From contig NZ_LMUO01000006.1 in NCBI RefSeq assembly GCF_009765905.1, forward strand, positions 112,676-176,675: a stretch of DNA of 64,000 nt, given 5' to 3'. The notes under the pieces are model-generated. The model saw only the letters and a list, made by a program, of their open reading frames with translations, did no database searches and was not told the origin of the DNA. Below are positions 55,175 through 64,000 of the stretch, piece by piece (positions within the stretch are counted from its first letter, which is position 1; each line of letters begins with the position of its first letter). This DNA is from Mucilaginibacter sp. L196. Its GTDB lineage: Bacteria > Bacteroidota > Bacteroidia > Sphingobacteriales > Sphingobacteriaceae. Made by a program: the position numbers and the translations under genes.

Positions 55175-56011
55175 ATGCCGGTACTTGAATTCACCCTAAT
55201 TATACTAGTTGGTTCATGTTTTGCAGGGTTATTAGGCTCGTTAACCGGCCTTGGCGGCGGTTTTATAATTATCCCATTACTTACTGTATTTCTGCATGTT
55301 GATATACATTATGCCATTGGCGCTTCACTGGTATCTATCATAGCAACATCTTCAGGTTCGGCTGCGGCCTATGTTAAGGAGGGTATAACCAATATGCGTT
55401 TGGGCATGTTTTTAGAAGTAGCCACTACCTTAGGCGCTGTAACCGGTGCAATGGTTGCAGTATATTTTCCAACCAATCTTTTAGCCATTTTATTAGGTGT
55501 AATTTTAATTACATCGGCACTGCTTACTTTGCGCAAAAAGGCGGTACAAGTAGTGCATCAAAAAAATATCCTAGCTGAAAAATTAAAACTCAACGGAAGC
55601 TATCCCGGCGAAAATGGCACTGTTGAATACAGCGTAAGCCGCATTGGCGGTGGATTTGTAATGATGCTTTTTGCAGGCTTGTTATCGGGTTTATTAGGTA
55701 TAGGCTCGGGGGCTTTAAAGGTTTTAGCCATGGATAATATAATGCGTATTCCCTTTAAGGTATCAACCACTACAAGTAATTTTATGATAGGAGTTACCGG
55801 GGCGGCAAGCGCGGTGGTATACTTACAACGAGGATATATCGAACCGTCAATTTCAATGCCGGTGGTTATTGGTGTATTGATAGGCGCGCTGGTGGGATCT
55901 AAAATATTAGTAAAAACAAAATCATCAGGCTGGTTACGCTGGGTTTTTGTTGTTGTGGTGATAGGGTTGGCATCACAATTAATTTATAACGGACTAATTG
56001 GTAAAATATAA
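55175..56011 (+). CDS. TauE/SafE-family membrane permease
   Basis: A 278-residue inner-membrane protein with about eight membrane helices in two related halves. The first repeat has GLLGSLTGLGGGFIIIPLLT and IGASLVSIIATSSGSAAAYV; the second has GLLSGLLGIGSGALKVLAMD and VSTTTSNFMIGVTGAASAVV. These are the signatures of the sulfite-exporter TauE/SafE family, which moves small anions such as sulfite or organosulfonates. It is followed within 2 bp by a DUF1634 gene, a known pairing, so the two may form one complex. The anion transported cannot be told from sequence. Confidence 0.92.
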   Translation: MPVLEFTLIILVGSCFAGLLGSLTGLGGGFIIIPLLTVFLHVDIHYAIGASLVSIIATSSGSAAAYVKEGITNMRLGMFLEVATTLGAVTGAMVAVYFPTNLLAILLGVILITSALLTLRKKAVQVVHQKNILAEKLKLNGSYPGENGTVEYSVSRIGGGFVMMLFAGLLSGLLGIGSGALKVLAMDNIMRIPFKVSTTTSNFMIGVTGAASAVVYLQRGYIEPSISMPVVIGVLIGALVGSKILVKTKSSGWLRWVFVVVVIGLASQLIYNGLIGKI

Positions 56012-56012
56012 T

Positions 56013-56399
56013 ATGGCAGCTAAAGCACGTTTTAAGGATACCGATATGCAGGCAGTTATTGGCTGGGTACTGCGTATTGGTGTAATTGTATCTATTACTG
56101 TAGTATTTGTTGGCGGCGTTATATATATATCCAGGCATAGCGGCTCAATACCCGATTATTCAAAGTTTAACGGTATACCAAATTTTGTGCAATTGCACGG
56201 CCTCATAAATGGAATTATCAACCTAAAGGGCAGATCAATAATACAGGCAGGGATTATATTGCTTATTGCTACACCTATTTTCCGGATAGTATTTTCAACC
56301 GTAAGTTTTGTACTTGAAAAGGATTATTTATATCTGGGCATAAGCCTTTTAGTGTTGCTTATAATACTCATAAGCTCAATAAGCGGGCATGTAGGCTAA
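56013..56399 (+). CDS. DUF1634 membrane protein
   Basis: Start at the ATG at 56013, one base after the TauE-like stop; the upstream TTG at 55998 would overlap that gene. The 128-residue protein has three membrane helices (about 17-38, 72-94 and 100-125) and the family pattern VLRIGVIVSITVVFVGGVIY near the start. DUF1634 genes are commonly paired with TauE-like permeases; the function is not known. The tight spacing suggests translational coupling. Confidence 0.88.
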   Translation: MAAKARFKDTDMQAVIGWVLRIGVIVSITVVFVGGVIYISRHSGSIPDYSKFNGIPNFVQLHGLINGIINLKGRSIIQAGIILLIATPIFRIVFSTVSFVLEKDYLYLGISLLVLLIILISSISGHVG

Positions 56400-56405
56400 C
56401 TCGTC

Positions 56406-58832
56406 TTAATTATCGTTAGTACTTGGATTCAATCTTTTTTGCCCATCAGTATTTCCGCTGGAATGCTTATTATTTTGAACAGTCTGTTTACCAAAACGGT
56501 AAGTAAATGTGGCTGTTACAAAACGGCTGCCGGCTTTTTCAAAACCGGTAAGATTAAGATTTTGATATTGTGAAGTGTATCTATAATTCTGCGAATTAAA
56601 TATATCGCTTATAGCCAATTTTATACTACCATTATCGTTTAAAATCGACTTGCTAACCCCTGCTCGTGTAGACCATTCATCGGCATATTGTTTAATACCA
56701 TAATAAGTTGGCGACTCCCAACCTGTAAATAGTTCCGCCCGTATGGTATTGGTGATAGTAAAGTTTTGAGTAACTTTTATTTCAAAATCCGTTGTTCTTT
56801 TATCAGGGTTACCGCTGTAATAAACATATCGCTGGTACGACCCATATAAATACACATTGGCGTTCCACCATTTAGTAATATCAACAGGCAAAGTTGCCTC
56901 GGCATCATATTCATAACGCGTACCTATATTACTTACTTTTGAGGTGAATACCTTAGTTGCATCATTCTGCTGAAATATAGGCACAAAGAAATCGTTTGTT
57001 ACCTCTACACTTAAATCTAATTTATATTTCTGTTTAAATACATCAGTTACCTGGTACGTGGTAAAGTACTCCGGTTTTAAAAAGGTATTACCAGTACTAT
57101 AGGAGTATTCATCAATGTATGCTACAAAAGGGTTAAGATCCTGGTATTGCGGGCGTGTTAAACGACGGTTATAAGCCAATACCAGGGTATTATCTTTATC
57201 TACCGGCTGTGTAATTTCCACATTGGGAAAAAGATCGAAATAGCTGTTTGAACTAGTCTTATTTGGATTAAGTGATTCGGCTAATGAACTGGTTTGCTCT
57301 GCACGAAGTCCTAATGAAATGCCGGTGTTATTAAACTTATCATCGTAATTAACATAGGCCGCATTAATTCGTTCATTGTAGGTGAAATGATCCGTTAATG
57401 ATGGCACGGGAGTATAAACGGAATCAGCAGAAGACCGCTGTTGGAAATCAATCTTGTTATTACTATTTGCCTGATCATTTCGTAAACCAAGGCCAAGGGT
57501 ACCTGTTTTAGATAATGCCTGAGTAAAATCTATTCTTTCTGACCTTACATTAATTTGAGATGGTGAATTATCTATATAAAAAAAAGGATCGCGATATTGT
57601 ATGCCATCAGGATCAAAGAAATTATTCTCTAATAACTCAGTTGAGTATCTTCTATAGGTTGAATAGTCAAAATTGGCACTTAATGTAGTGTTGCTCTCCT
57701 TACCAAAACTGCCTTTATAATTAAAATCATAGTTAAGACTAGTAATAGACCGATTGATATGAGAGTTTGTGGTAATGTCAGAATCTAACACCCCTTGATT
57801 CAAAATATCTGTCGTATTACTTTTGTCAATATCAACTTGATTGTGATAACCATACATTAAAACACCTACAGTTTGTTTGGGGCTTAAATTATAATCTATC
57901 CCACCATTAAAACCATTATTTAACAAGTGAGTAACACCCAAATAATTTTCATTAAGAGTCGTTTGGCCTATTGTTCTATCAATATCAAGTACGCGTGGGG
58001 TTTTACTGTCATTAAAATTATAGCTACCAAAGAAGTTTAAATTTTTCATCCGGTAATCCAGGTTGATACCTGAATTTAATTTATAATCCTGACCGGCGGC
58101 GGCACTTTCAGTGATATTCGCTTTAAAGCCATAATCCTTACTCTTTTTTAATATGATATTGATAACTCCACCACCAGATGCATCGTATCTGGCCGGCGGG
58201 TTGCTAATGATCTCGATCTGGCTTATCATACTGCTTTGATAGCTTTTCAGTAAATCTGCCAGTTGCTCATCAGTCAATTGCCCAATAGGTTTACCATCGA
58301 TAGCTATCAGGGCTTTTTGGCCACCTTTAACATAAATTCCGTTATCTAAAATATGCACGCCGGGTGCAGTACCCAATATATCGAAAACTGAATTACCTGC
58401 AGCCAGTATACTTCTATCTACATTAAGTATAGTTTTATCCGGCCTAACTTCAATATAATCCCGTTTAGCTGTAACTGTTATTTCTTTTAAATCGCTGGTT
58501 GCAGGCAATAGCGAAACATCCGGTAAATGAATATTACTATCTGCAACCCGGATTAGTGCACTATAAAACTTTTTGTAACCAAGCTTATTAATTGAAACTA
58601 TATAATTACCTGGGGCTATGCCCTTCAATTCAAAAACACCTTGATTATTACAAACGGTAGATTTCACAGCAGATGAATCGGAATGTTGAAGCAATGAGAT
58701 TGTAGCGCCCCCGGCAAATGATGTACCTGTAACAATTGCTCTACCTGTAATAGAGTACTTACTCTGTGCGTACGAGAAGGAATGTGTGATTACGATGATT
58801 CCCGTTAAAAAGAACCCGGTTAAAAATTTCAT
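56406..58832 (-). CDS. Outer-membrane beta-barrel / TonB-dependent receptor-like protein
   Basis: An 808-residue exported protein (signal ending near SYAQ, residue 23). A carboxypeptidase-regulatory-like domain (about 25-110, YSITGRAIVTGTSFAGGATI) precedes a plug (about 130-230, SVFDILGTAPGVHILDNGIY, ISNPPARYDASGGGVINII) and a barrel that ends FVTATFTYRFGKQ with a short polar tail. This is the single-component outer_membrane_beta-barrel_3 type, which lacks a SusD partner. The ligand is unknown; relatives take up small compounds or peptides. It runs convergently against DUF1634 with only 6 bp between the stops. Confidence 0.9.
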   Translation of the reverse strand: MKFLTGFFLTGIIVITHSFSYAQSKYSITGRAIVTGTSFAGGATISLLQHSDSSAVKSTVCNNQGVFELKGIAPGNYIVSINKLGYKKFYSALIRVADSNIHLPDVSLLPATSDLKEITVTAKRDYIEVRPDKTILNVDRSILAAGNSVFDILGTAPGVHILDNGIYVKGGQKALIAIDGKPIGQLTDEQLADLLKSYQSSMISQIEIISNPPARYDASGGGVINIILKKSKDYGFKANITESAAAGQDYKLNSGINLDYRMKNLNFFGSYNFNDSKTPRVLDIDRTIGQTTLNENYLGVTHLLNNGFNGGIDYNLSPKQTVGVLMYGYHNQVDIDKSNTTDILNQGVLDSDITTNSHINRSITSLNYDFNYKGSFGKESNTTLSANFDYSTYRRYSTELLENNFFDPDGIQYRDPFFYIDNSPSQINVRSERIDFTQALSKTGTLGLGLRNDQANSNNKIDFQQRSSADSVYTPVPSLTDHFTYNERINAAYVNYDDKFNNTGISLGLRAEQTSSLAESLNPNKTSSNSYFDLFPNVEITQPVDKDNTLVLAYNRRLTRPQYQDLNPFVAYIDEYSYSTGNTFLKPEYFTTYQVTDVFKQKYKLDLSVEVTNDFFVPIFQQNDATKVFTSKVSNIGTRYEYDAEATLPVDITKWWNANVYLYGSYQRYVYYSGNPDKRTTDFEIKVTQNFTITNTIRAELFTGWESPTYYGIKQYADEWSTRAGVSKSILNDNGSIKLAISDIFNSQNYRYTSQYQNLNLTGFEKAGSRFVTATFTYRFGKQTVQNNKHSSGNTDGQKRLNPSTNDN

Positions 58833-59016
58833 TAATGACTGTCAGTAAAAACTGCTATATTTTGTGTTAAGGTAACTATAGTTAAACGCTAAGTTAATAA
58901 TAAAAATGAACCGTGAAAAATTTTGATAGATAACTAATCACCCTGTTACTGCCCGAATATTCAAATTATCCTTAAATTAGTCCGCTAATTAAGCCTATAA
59001 AGTGAAAAGATTTAAA

Positions 59017-60300
59017 ATGAGGAAATTTATTTTTTGTGTTACATTACTATCGTGCGCTGTTAAAATATGGGCACAAGCAGAACCTACCAGTTACCACATA
59101 GCTGTAAACAAATTTAAAACTTTTTACAACAGCAATCAGCCTGATAGTGTGTACAGTATGTTTAGCCCCGACATGAAACAGGCATTACCGCTTGATGTAT
59201 TTAAAACTACAACTACGCAGTTAAAATCGCAACTAGGCAATCTAAACAAAACAGAATTTGTAAAATACAACCAGCCTCTGGGCATATATAAAGCAATTTT
59301 TCAAAATGATGCTTTTTTATTAAATATTGCATTAAACGCTAAAAATCAGTTTACCGGCTTAAGGTTAACACCCAATGCAAGTAATATAACTTTTAATAAT
59401 ACACTTGATCCGTCGCTGGTTGAAACACCTGTCACTATAAAAACATTGGTAGGAACAATTTCGGGCACATTAACTACCCCTAAAGATGTATCAGGAAAAA
59501 TTCCCGTTGTAATAATTATACCGGGTACAGGCCCTATTGATCGCGATGGCAACAGTACTACCGGCCTAAATACAAACATGTACAAGTTATTGGCTGAGGC
59601 ATTAGGTAAAAGCGGAATCGCATCTGTACGTTATGACAGAAGAATGGTTGGCCAAAGTACCGGCAACCAAAAAGAAAGCGAGCTAAGGTTTGAGGACAAT
59701 GTTGATGATGTTGTTAGCATAATTGATTTGCTGACAAGTGATGCACGTTTTTCAAAAATTGTGATAGCAGGGCACAGTGAAGGTGCGCTAGTGGGTATGC
59801 TGGCAACTACTGATGAGCCTATAAAAGGATTTATATCATTGGAGGGAGCAGGCTACCCGGGCGAAAAGATATTGACAGACCAAATGAAAAACCAACCGCA
59901 GTATATGGCTGATGGTATAAAAAACATATTGGATAGTTTAAAAAGAGGAAAAATAAATCCAAATGTAGACCCGCAATTATACTCTATTGCACGGCCAAGC
60001 GTACAATTTTATATGATGTCGTGGTGCAGATATGATCCCACACAAGTAATAAGGAAATTAAGGATGCCGATACTTCTTATTCAAGGCACTACCGATTTAC
60101 AGGTAACTGTTGATAATGGACAGAAACTAAAAAGTGCAAAATCAAGCGCTTATTTAATGCTGATAAGAGGCATGAATTATGTGTTAAAAACAGCACCAGC
60201 AGACAAAGAGGCGAACTTAGCTACCTATAAACAACCCGACCTGCCACTTAATACAGAAATGGTGACGGATATAGTTGATTTTATACAAAAGTTAAAATAA
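59017..60300 (+). CDS. DUF3887-alpha/beta-hydrolase protein with Tyr in place of the catalytic His
   Basis: I prefer the ATG at 59017 (MRKFIFCVTLLSCAVKIWAQ) over the GTG at 59002. Numbering here follows the longer form. A DUF3887-like domain (about 30-125) precedes an alpha/beta-hydrolase domain with VVIIIPGTGPIDRDGN and the nucleophile elbow GHSEG (Ser259). The acid Asp365 is in QGTTDLQV. Relatives have G-M-N-H-V-L-K near the C-terminus; here it reads GMNYVLK, with Tyr393 (codon TAT at 60178-60180, one base from CAT). The triad therefore appears broken, unless another His serves. Family members are esterase- or peptidase-like; this copy may be inactive or altered. Confidence 0.85.
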   Translation: MRKFIFCVTLLSCAVKIWAQAEPTSYHIAVNKFKTFYNSNQPDSVYSMFSPDMKQALPLDVFKTTTTQLKSQLGNLNKTEFVKYNQPLGIYKAIFQNDAFLLNIALNAKNQFTGLRLTPNASNITFNNTLDPSLVETPVTIKTLVGTISGTLTTPKDVSGKIPVVIIIPGTGPIDRDGNSTTGLNTNMYKLLAEALGKSGIASVRYDRRMVGQSTGNQKESELRFEDNVDDVVSIIDLLTSDARFSKIVIAGHSEGALVGMLATTDEPIKGFISLEGAGYPGEKILTDQMKNQPQYMADGIKNILDSLKRGKINPNVDPQLYSIARPSVQFYMMSWCRYDPTQVIRKLRMPILLIQGTTDLQVTVDNGQKLKSAKSSAYLMLIRGMNYVLKTAPADKEANLATYKQPDLPLNTEMVTDIVDFIQKLK

Positions 60301-60307
60301 CCGTGTA

Positions 60308-60907
60308 TTAAACTATTTTAATTTGATAAGCAGTTAATAAACCTGCTAATCCTTGTGAAGAGAAAATCGCGTTTTTAATGTTGTTGAGCTCAGGATAGAT
60401 GATATAATTCTGGGCATCAACAAAATTAACTGAACTAAGATCGGTACGATTAAAAACAGCACCCATTAAATCTGATCCGCTAAAAGATGATCCTGCCAAA
60501 TTAGCCTGGCTAAAGGTTACTTCTTTTATGGATGATTTATAGAATTGCGTTTTTGTCATTTTCCTGCCCATAAATGATGAATAATCCAATATGCAGGAAT
60601 CAAATTTCACACCAAATAAAAAGCTAAGGCAATCACTAAAATTTACACCTAGCATTTTACAATTGATAAAACTTATATCATTAAGTGTAGCGCCATTTAA
60701 CGCGACCATAGACAGATTACAATCCTGAAAAGTACACTCTAAAAATTTATTGTGTGACAGATCCGTATCAGAAAGATCACACTTTTTGAAAATACAGCTC
60801 TGAAATTCTCTATTTTTAATCGATTTTCCGGTATAACTTATACCTTCAAACGTTTTATTATCATGCGCCAAAGCTGTATTTAAAATATCCATATCTGTAT
60901 ACAGCAA
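60308..60907 (-). CDS. Pentapeptide-repeat protein (Qnr/MfpA-like fold)
   Basis: A 199-residue protein made mainly of A/C-D/N-L/F-x-x repeats, for example CDLSDTDLSHNKFLECTFQD and ANLAGSSFSGSDLMGAVF, forming a right-handed quadrilateral helix. The C-terminal ending FSSQGLAGLLTAYQIKIV resembles the dimer-forming tail of Qnr-type proteins. Some relatives protect DNA gyrase by mimicking DNA, but most have no known target, so a gyrase role is only a possibility. It has no signal peptide. It runs convergently with the hydrolase gene and 20 bp downstream of the DinB gene. Confidence 0.82.
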   Translation of the reverse strand: MLYTDMDILNTALAHDNKTFEGISYTGKSIKNREFQSCIFKKCDLSDTDLSHNKFLECTFQDCNLSMVALNGATLNDISFINCKMLGVNFSDCLSFLFGVKFDSCILDYSSFMGRKMTKTQFYKSSIKEVTFSQANLAGSSFSGSDLMGAVFNRTDLSSVNFVDAQNYIIYPELNNIKNAIFSSQGLAGLLTAYQIKIV

Positions 60908-60927
60908 AGATATAATTTAAATGCTCT

Positions 60928-61404
60928 TTACTTTTTCCAGGCGCCTAATAATCTCCTTATAATAATAATTTCGGCTATATGGTATGAAGTATGATCAGCC
61001 ATTTGCAACGCTTCCAATAGAATGGTTTGTCCGTTTCCACCCGGTATTGGTTCATACAAATCACTCTTTTCAACAAGCGAAATAAATTCATCACTGTCGC
61101 TGTTAATTTGTTTAATAGAGTCCTTCCAGGCATCATCATCAATTGGTGCTGTTTCTTTAGGCCAATATTCATCGGGCCATTTAGGAGATTGATGATTGGG
61201 ATCGATACAAAAATTTAGCATATCCCATTGCGCAATTCTAATATGTTCAACTAACTGCCAAATACTGTAAGGTAAGTTATCGGGCTTAGCACCCCGTAAT
61301 TCGGCAGGTAAACCAGCCAGTGCTTCTTTTAAATCGGCATGCGCGCTGCCACCCAGTAACAATTTTGATAATTCGGCAACTAATTTCTTATTCTGATTAT
61401 CCAT
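60928..61404 (-). CDS. DinB-family metal-dependent protein
   Basis: A 158-residue four-helix protein of the DinB/YfiT superfamily. Helix one ends with LPYSIWQLVEHIRIAQWDML, with the first metal-binding His, and the last helix has MADHTSYHIAEIIIIRRLLG, with two more. Family members bind a divalent metal and act as thiol-dependent transferases or hydrolases, for example on bacillithiol-type substrates. The reaction here is unknown. It has no signal peptide and lies 20 bp upstream of the pentapeptide-repeat gene, so the two may be co-transcribed. Confidence 0.88.
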   Translation of the reverse strand: MDNQNKKLVAELSKLLLGGSAHADLKEALAGLPAELRGAKPDNLPYSIWQLVEHIRIAQWDMLNFCIDPNHQSPKWPDEYWPKETAPIDDDAWKDSIKQINSDSDEFISLVEKSDLYEPIPGGNGQTILLEALQMADHTSYHIAEIIIIRRLLGAWKK

Positions 61405-61567
61405 TGATGTAATTTTACTTAATAACAGCCATACTGGTTTTTAGTTGCCAATATTCGATAATTTAAAATCGCCACAATTGTTGATCGCTGCTACCGATTT
61501 TATTTGAAATGATTTTATTTCAGCTAAAAGTTTTAAGTTTACCTTTAAAAAATTAATTGATTCCACT

Positions 61568-63340
61568 GTGAATAAAATAATCATACCACTCCTGCTTGCG
61601 GCGGCATTTTTTACAGGTTGTAAAAAAGATGGCTCTGTTGGGCCAGAAACGACTAAAGATGATGCCGCATTTACCGTTTATGAAAGTGCGTTTCTGGACG
61701 CGTTATGGAAACATGACCCGGATTGGGCAACATCGGTAGGATACCATAAGTATGATAGCCTTTTATATGCTCCGAGCAATAAAAACCGCGACAAGATGCT
61801 TGATTTTGACAAAGTGCAGCTTGATTCACTGGATCATTACCCGGTAGAGAAATTATCGCAGGACAACAGGATAGATTATTACATAATGCAAAACCAATTG
61901 CAATATTCGCAATGGCAAATTACCACCTCAAAACAATACATGTGGGACCCAAGCCAATATAATGTAATTGGCTCTTTTGCTACCATTTTGAATGAGCATT
62001 ATGCACCGCTTGATAAGCGCCTGCGTAATTTTTATGAGAAGATGGCTTTTATTCCCGAGTATTATAAAGAAGCGCAGAAGCAAATTAAGGACCCGGTTGT
62101 TGAGCTTACTAATCTTGCAGAAGAACAGCTAACAGGTGGTTCAGGGGTTTTTGAAAAAGATTTTGCTGACTCGTTAAGTAAAACCAAAATACCTGAAGCA
62201 GAAAAGAAATTAATGCTTGACCGGGCAACTGCATCAATTACTGCTATAAAAGGTTTTGTGGATTGGTTAAAAAATATGAAAAACGATCATCCGCGCAGTT
62301 TTAGGTTGGGTAAGGAGCTTTATGATGATAAGTTTAAATATGTTCTGCAATCACAGTACACATCGCAACAGATATTTAATGCTGCTATGGAGCGCAAAAA
62401 ATATGTGCATCGCGAAATGGCAAAACTTAGCAAACAATTATGGCCTAAGTATTTTGGCACCAAAGCAATGCCAAAAGATAGCCTTGATTTAATTGGCGAA
62501 TTATTGGATACTATCTCTGCTCAACATACCACAGTTGCAGATTTCCAATCAACTATTGAAAACACAATACCTAAGTTAACCTCATTTGTAAGAACAAAGG
62601 ATTTGGTTACGCTTGATGCTTCAAAACCACTTATTATTCGTAAAGAACCTGCTTATATGGCTGGTGTAGCGGGCGCATCCATGAGTTCGCCTGGCCCTTA
62701 TGATAAAGATGGAAACTCTTATTATAACGTTGGTAGCTTAGCGAATTATTCACCTGAAAAAGCTGAGAGTTATTTACGCGAGTACAATAACTATACACTA
62801 CAAATCCTCAGCATTCATGAAGCTATACCAGGCCATTATGTTCAGTTAATTTATGCAAATCAATCACCAAGTTTAATAAAATCAGTACTGGGTAATAATG
62901 CCATGATTGAAGGATGGGCTGTTTACGGCGAGCAAATGATGATGGATAACGGCTATGATAGTACTGAACCTGAAATGAGGTTAATGTGGTACAAGTGGCA
63001 CTTACGTTCGGTGTGTAATGCAATTTTGGATTACAGCGTACATGCAGGCGGTATGACTAAGGCGGATGCCATTAAACTACTAACTCACGAGGCGTTTCAA
63101 CAACAGGCTGAGGCTGAAAATAAATGGACTCGTGTAACTGAAACCAGCGTACAATTGGATTGCTATTTTACCGGGTACAAAGAAATAATGGATTTACGTG
63201 AAGCCTGGAAAAAAGACCAGGGAGATAAGTATAACCTTAAAGATTTTAACGAGAAGTTTTTAAGCTATGGCAGTGCCCCGGTTAAATATATTAAAGAGGC
63301 AATGATGAAAAAACAAATCATAACCAAGGATGCTAATTAG
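61568..63340 (+). CDS. DUF885-family peptidase-like lipoprotein
   Basis: A 590-residue lipoprotein starting at a GTG, which is needed for a proper signal with lipobox Cys18 (FFTGCKKD). The mature part is helical with the family zinc motif HEAIPGH (His417, Glu418, His423) followed by IEGWAVYGEQMM, where the third ligand Glu is expected. DUF885 proteins resemble metallopeptidases of the gluzincin group; the substrate is unknown. The N-terminal FLDALWKHDPDWATSVGYHK is typical. It ends at a strong terminator facing the YXWGXW-type gene. Confidence 0.88.
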   Translation: MNKIIIPLLLAAAFFTGCKKDGSVGPETTKDDAAFTVYESAFLDALWKHDPDWATSVGYHKYDSLLYAPSNKNRDKMLDFDKVQLDSLDHYPVEKLSQDNRIDYYIMQNQLQYSQWQITTSKQYMWDPSQYNVIGSFATILNEHYAPLDKRLRNFYEKMAFIPEYYKEAQKQIKDPVVELTNLAEEQLTGGSGVFEKDFADSLSKTKIPEAEKKLMLDRATASITAIKGFVDWLKNMKNDHPRSFRLGKELYDDKFKYVLQSQYTSQQIFNAAMERKKYVHREMAKLSKQLWPKYFGTKAMPKDSLDLIGELLDTISAQHTTVADFQSTIENTIPKLTSFVRTKDLVTLDASKPLIIRKEPAYMAGVAGASMSSPGPYDKDGNSYYNVGSLANYSPEKAESYLREYNNYTLQILSIHEAIPGHYVQLIYANQSPSLIKSVLGNNAMIEGWAVYGEQMMMDNGYDSTEPEMRLMWYKWHLRSVCNAILDYSVHAGGMTKADAIKLLTHEAFQQQAEAENKWTRVTETSVQLDCYFTGYKEIMDLREAWKKDQGDKYNLKDFNEKFLSYGSAPVKYIKEAMMKKQIITKDAN

Positions 63341-63359
63341 TTTTAAATAAGCATATCCA

Positions 63360-63398
63360 AATAAGAAAGGCGATATAAAATATATCACCTTTCTTATT
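63360..63398. terminator. Bidirectional terminator between convergent genes
   Basis: AATAAGAAAGGcGATATA pairs with TATATCaCCTTTCTTATT around AAA, an 18-bp stem with one mismatch, lying between the DUF885 stop and the YXWGXW-type stop. Confidence 0.85.
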
Positions 63399-63404
63399 TA
63401 ATAA

Positions 63405-63710
63405 TTATGCCCAGTGACCAGGAACCCAAGCATATCCTCTTGAACGGTTACGCCAGTGGCCTGCTATCCAAACAGCATGTGGGCGTGGCGGCAATGCCCA
63501 ATAACCAGCCTGGTAAACATATCTCCCACCCCTATTGGTCCATTCCTCAGCAACCCAAACATGGCGCGGAGATGGTGCAGGACCGCGGGCAACAATAACC
63601 GTACGTGGGCGTGCAGGGCGTACTCTTACTATAATTTGTGCATTACTTTTTACAGCAGTAAATAACGATACCGCCATAAATAACATTAAAACTTTACTTA
63701 GCTTTTTCAT
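63405..63710 (-). CDS. Small exported YXWGXW-repeat-type protein
   Basis: A 101-residue protein with a signal peptide (ending NAQ, residue 25). The mature part has Trp/Gly/His-rich units resembling YXWGXW repeats: VYQAGYWALPPRPH, VWIAGHW and WVPGHWA, with a preceding Arg/Pro-rich segment (VRVRPARPRTVIVARGPAP). Such small proteins are periplasmic or surface-bound in many bacteria, with no established function. It stands as a single gene converging on DUF885 across a strong hairpin. Confidence 0.82.
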   Translation of the reverse strand: MKKLSKVLMLFMAVSLFTAVKSNAQIIVRVRPARPRTVIVARGPAPSPRHVWVAEEWTNRGGRYVYQAGYWALPPRPHAVWIAGHWRNRSRGYAWVPGHWA

Positions 63711-63816
63711 AATAGATTGATATTTGTTTTATAATAATGAGATACCTAAATCTAAAAATGGTTTAATTGAAATTTGCTTTGGGGTATGTTTTTTTTGTTG
63801 AGGCCTGCGAATTAGC

Positions 63817-63850
63817 AAAAAAAGGCGCTAGATTTTAACTACCGCCTTTT
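63817..63850 (-). terminator. Terminator of the gene cut by the right edge
   Basis: GGCGcTAG and CTAcCGCC flanked by A and T runs form a hairpin just downstream (minus strand) of the stop codon at 63873-63871, ending in a T-run on that strand. Confidence 0.75.
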
Positions 63851-63870
63851 CATTCAAATACAGCTATTTA

Positions 63871-64000
63871 TTATCTACCAAATGCTAATGCATAACCAAC
63901 ATCAGCAGTAGCGGCACCAGTATTATTTTTACCATTTGCAGTCCCTTTTTGTATATTTAAAAAGCCGTAATTCCCTCCCCCTTCAATAAAAATACTGCTT
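63871..64000 (-). CDS. C-terminal fragment of an outer-membrane-type protein (5' part outside window)
   Basis: On the minus strand a frame open from the right edge encodes about 42 residues including SSIFIEGGGNYGFLNIQKG and a final VGYALAFGR, then stops at 63873-63871. The pattern of alternating hydrophobic residues and aromatic or Gly positions, ending near the C-terminus, fits a small outer-membrane barrel. Nothing more can be said from this fragment. Confidence 0.55.
   Translation of the reverse strand, partial: SSIFIEGGGNYGFLNIQKGTANGKNNTGAATADVGYALAFGR

Overview
The window looks like a chromosome segment from a Bacteroidota member, most likely a Sphingobacteriaceae relative such as Mucilaginibacter or Pedobacter. 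The evidence is: two SusC/SusD pairs, a hybrid two-component regulator with a fused AraC output domain, a type IX secretion cargo next to a PorP/SprF protein, promoters of the TAnnTTTG type, few recognisable Shine-Dalgarno sequences, and AT-rich spacers. The genus is an inference; no rRNA gene is present.

Region 1 (about 1-25,100) is a pectin polysaccharide-utilization locus (PUL). All its structural genes are on the minus strand. In transcription order they are two Tat-type ferritin-like proteins, SusC, SusD, a GH95 enzyme, a GH28 polygalacturonase, a CE8 pectin methylesterase, a GH43 enzyme, a second GH28 and a rhamnogalacturonan acetylesterase-like protein cut by the left edge. A 1,479-residue hybrid two-component system (HTCS) follows on the plus strand, then a 941-residue MG2/plug-like protein on the minus strand. 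Three intergenic regions (about 2,126-2,187, 17,023-17,084 and 25,034-25,096) share one promoter layout: an extended -7 element, a proximal TCAAAA half-site at exactly the same distance, and a distal half-site 20-21 bp further upstream. I read this as the HTCS regulon. It ties the ferritin-like pair and the MG2 protein to pectin use.

Region 2 (about 25,240-33,480) holds a Crp/Fnr regulator with an N-terminal cysteine cluster, a SWIM/SNF2 helicase, two small lipoproteins, and an ECF sigma factor overlapping a gene for a protein with an anti-sigma-like N-terminus and a barrel-like C-terminus.

Region 3 (about 33,480-47,700) is a second PUL, probably for a glucuronate-containing polyuronate. A minus-strand operon carries YhcH, GH88, UxuA and two alginate-lyase-superfamily proteins. 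A divergent plus-strand set carries a LacI regulator, a DUF4350-like protein, SusC, SusD and a third lyase-superfamily protein. Long hairpin repeats sit in two intercistronic gaps of the minus operon. LacI-type palindromes lie in both promoter regions.

Region 4 (about 48,360-53,330) encodes a multidomain GH13 protein with four Ig-like repeats, a starch-binding-like module, a trefoil-like region and a type IX sorting domain, followed by PorP/SprF and a small unknown protein. Region 5 (about 53,340-64,000) is mostly general cell function: a GNAT protein, a decayed receiver-domain remnant, tRNA-Gln, class I FBP aldolase, TauE/DUF1634, an outer-membrane receptor, an alpha/beta hydrolase whose expected catalytic His is Tyr, a pentapeptide-repeat protein, DinB, a DUF885 peptidase-like lipoprotein, a YXWGXW-type protein and a C-terminal fragment of another gene at the right edge.
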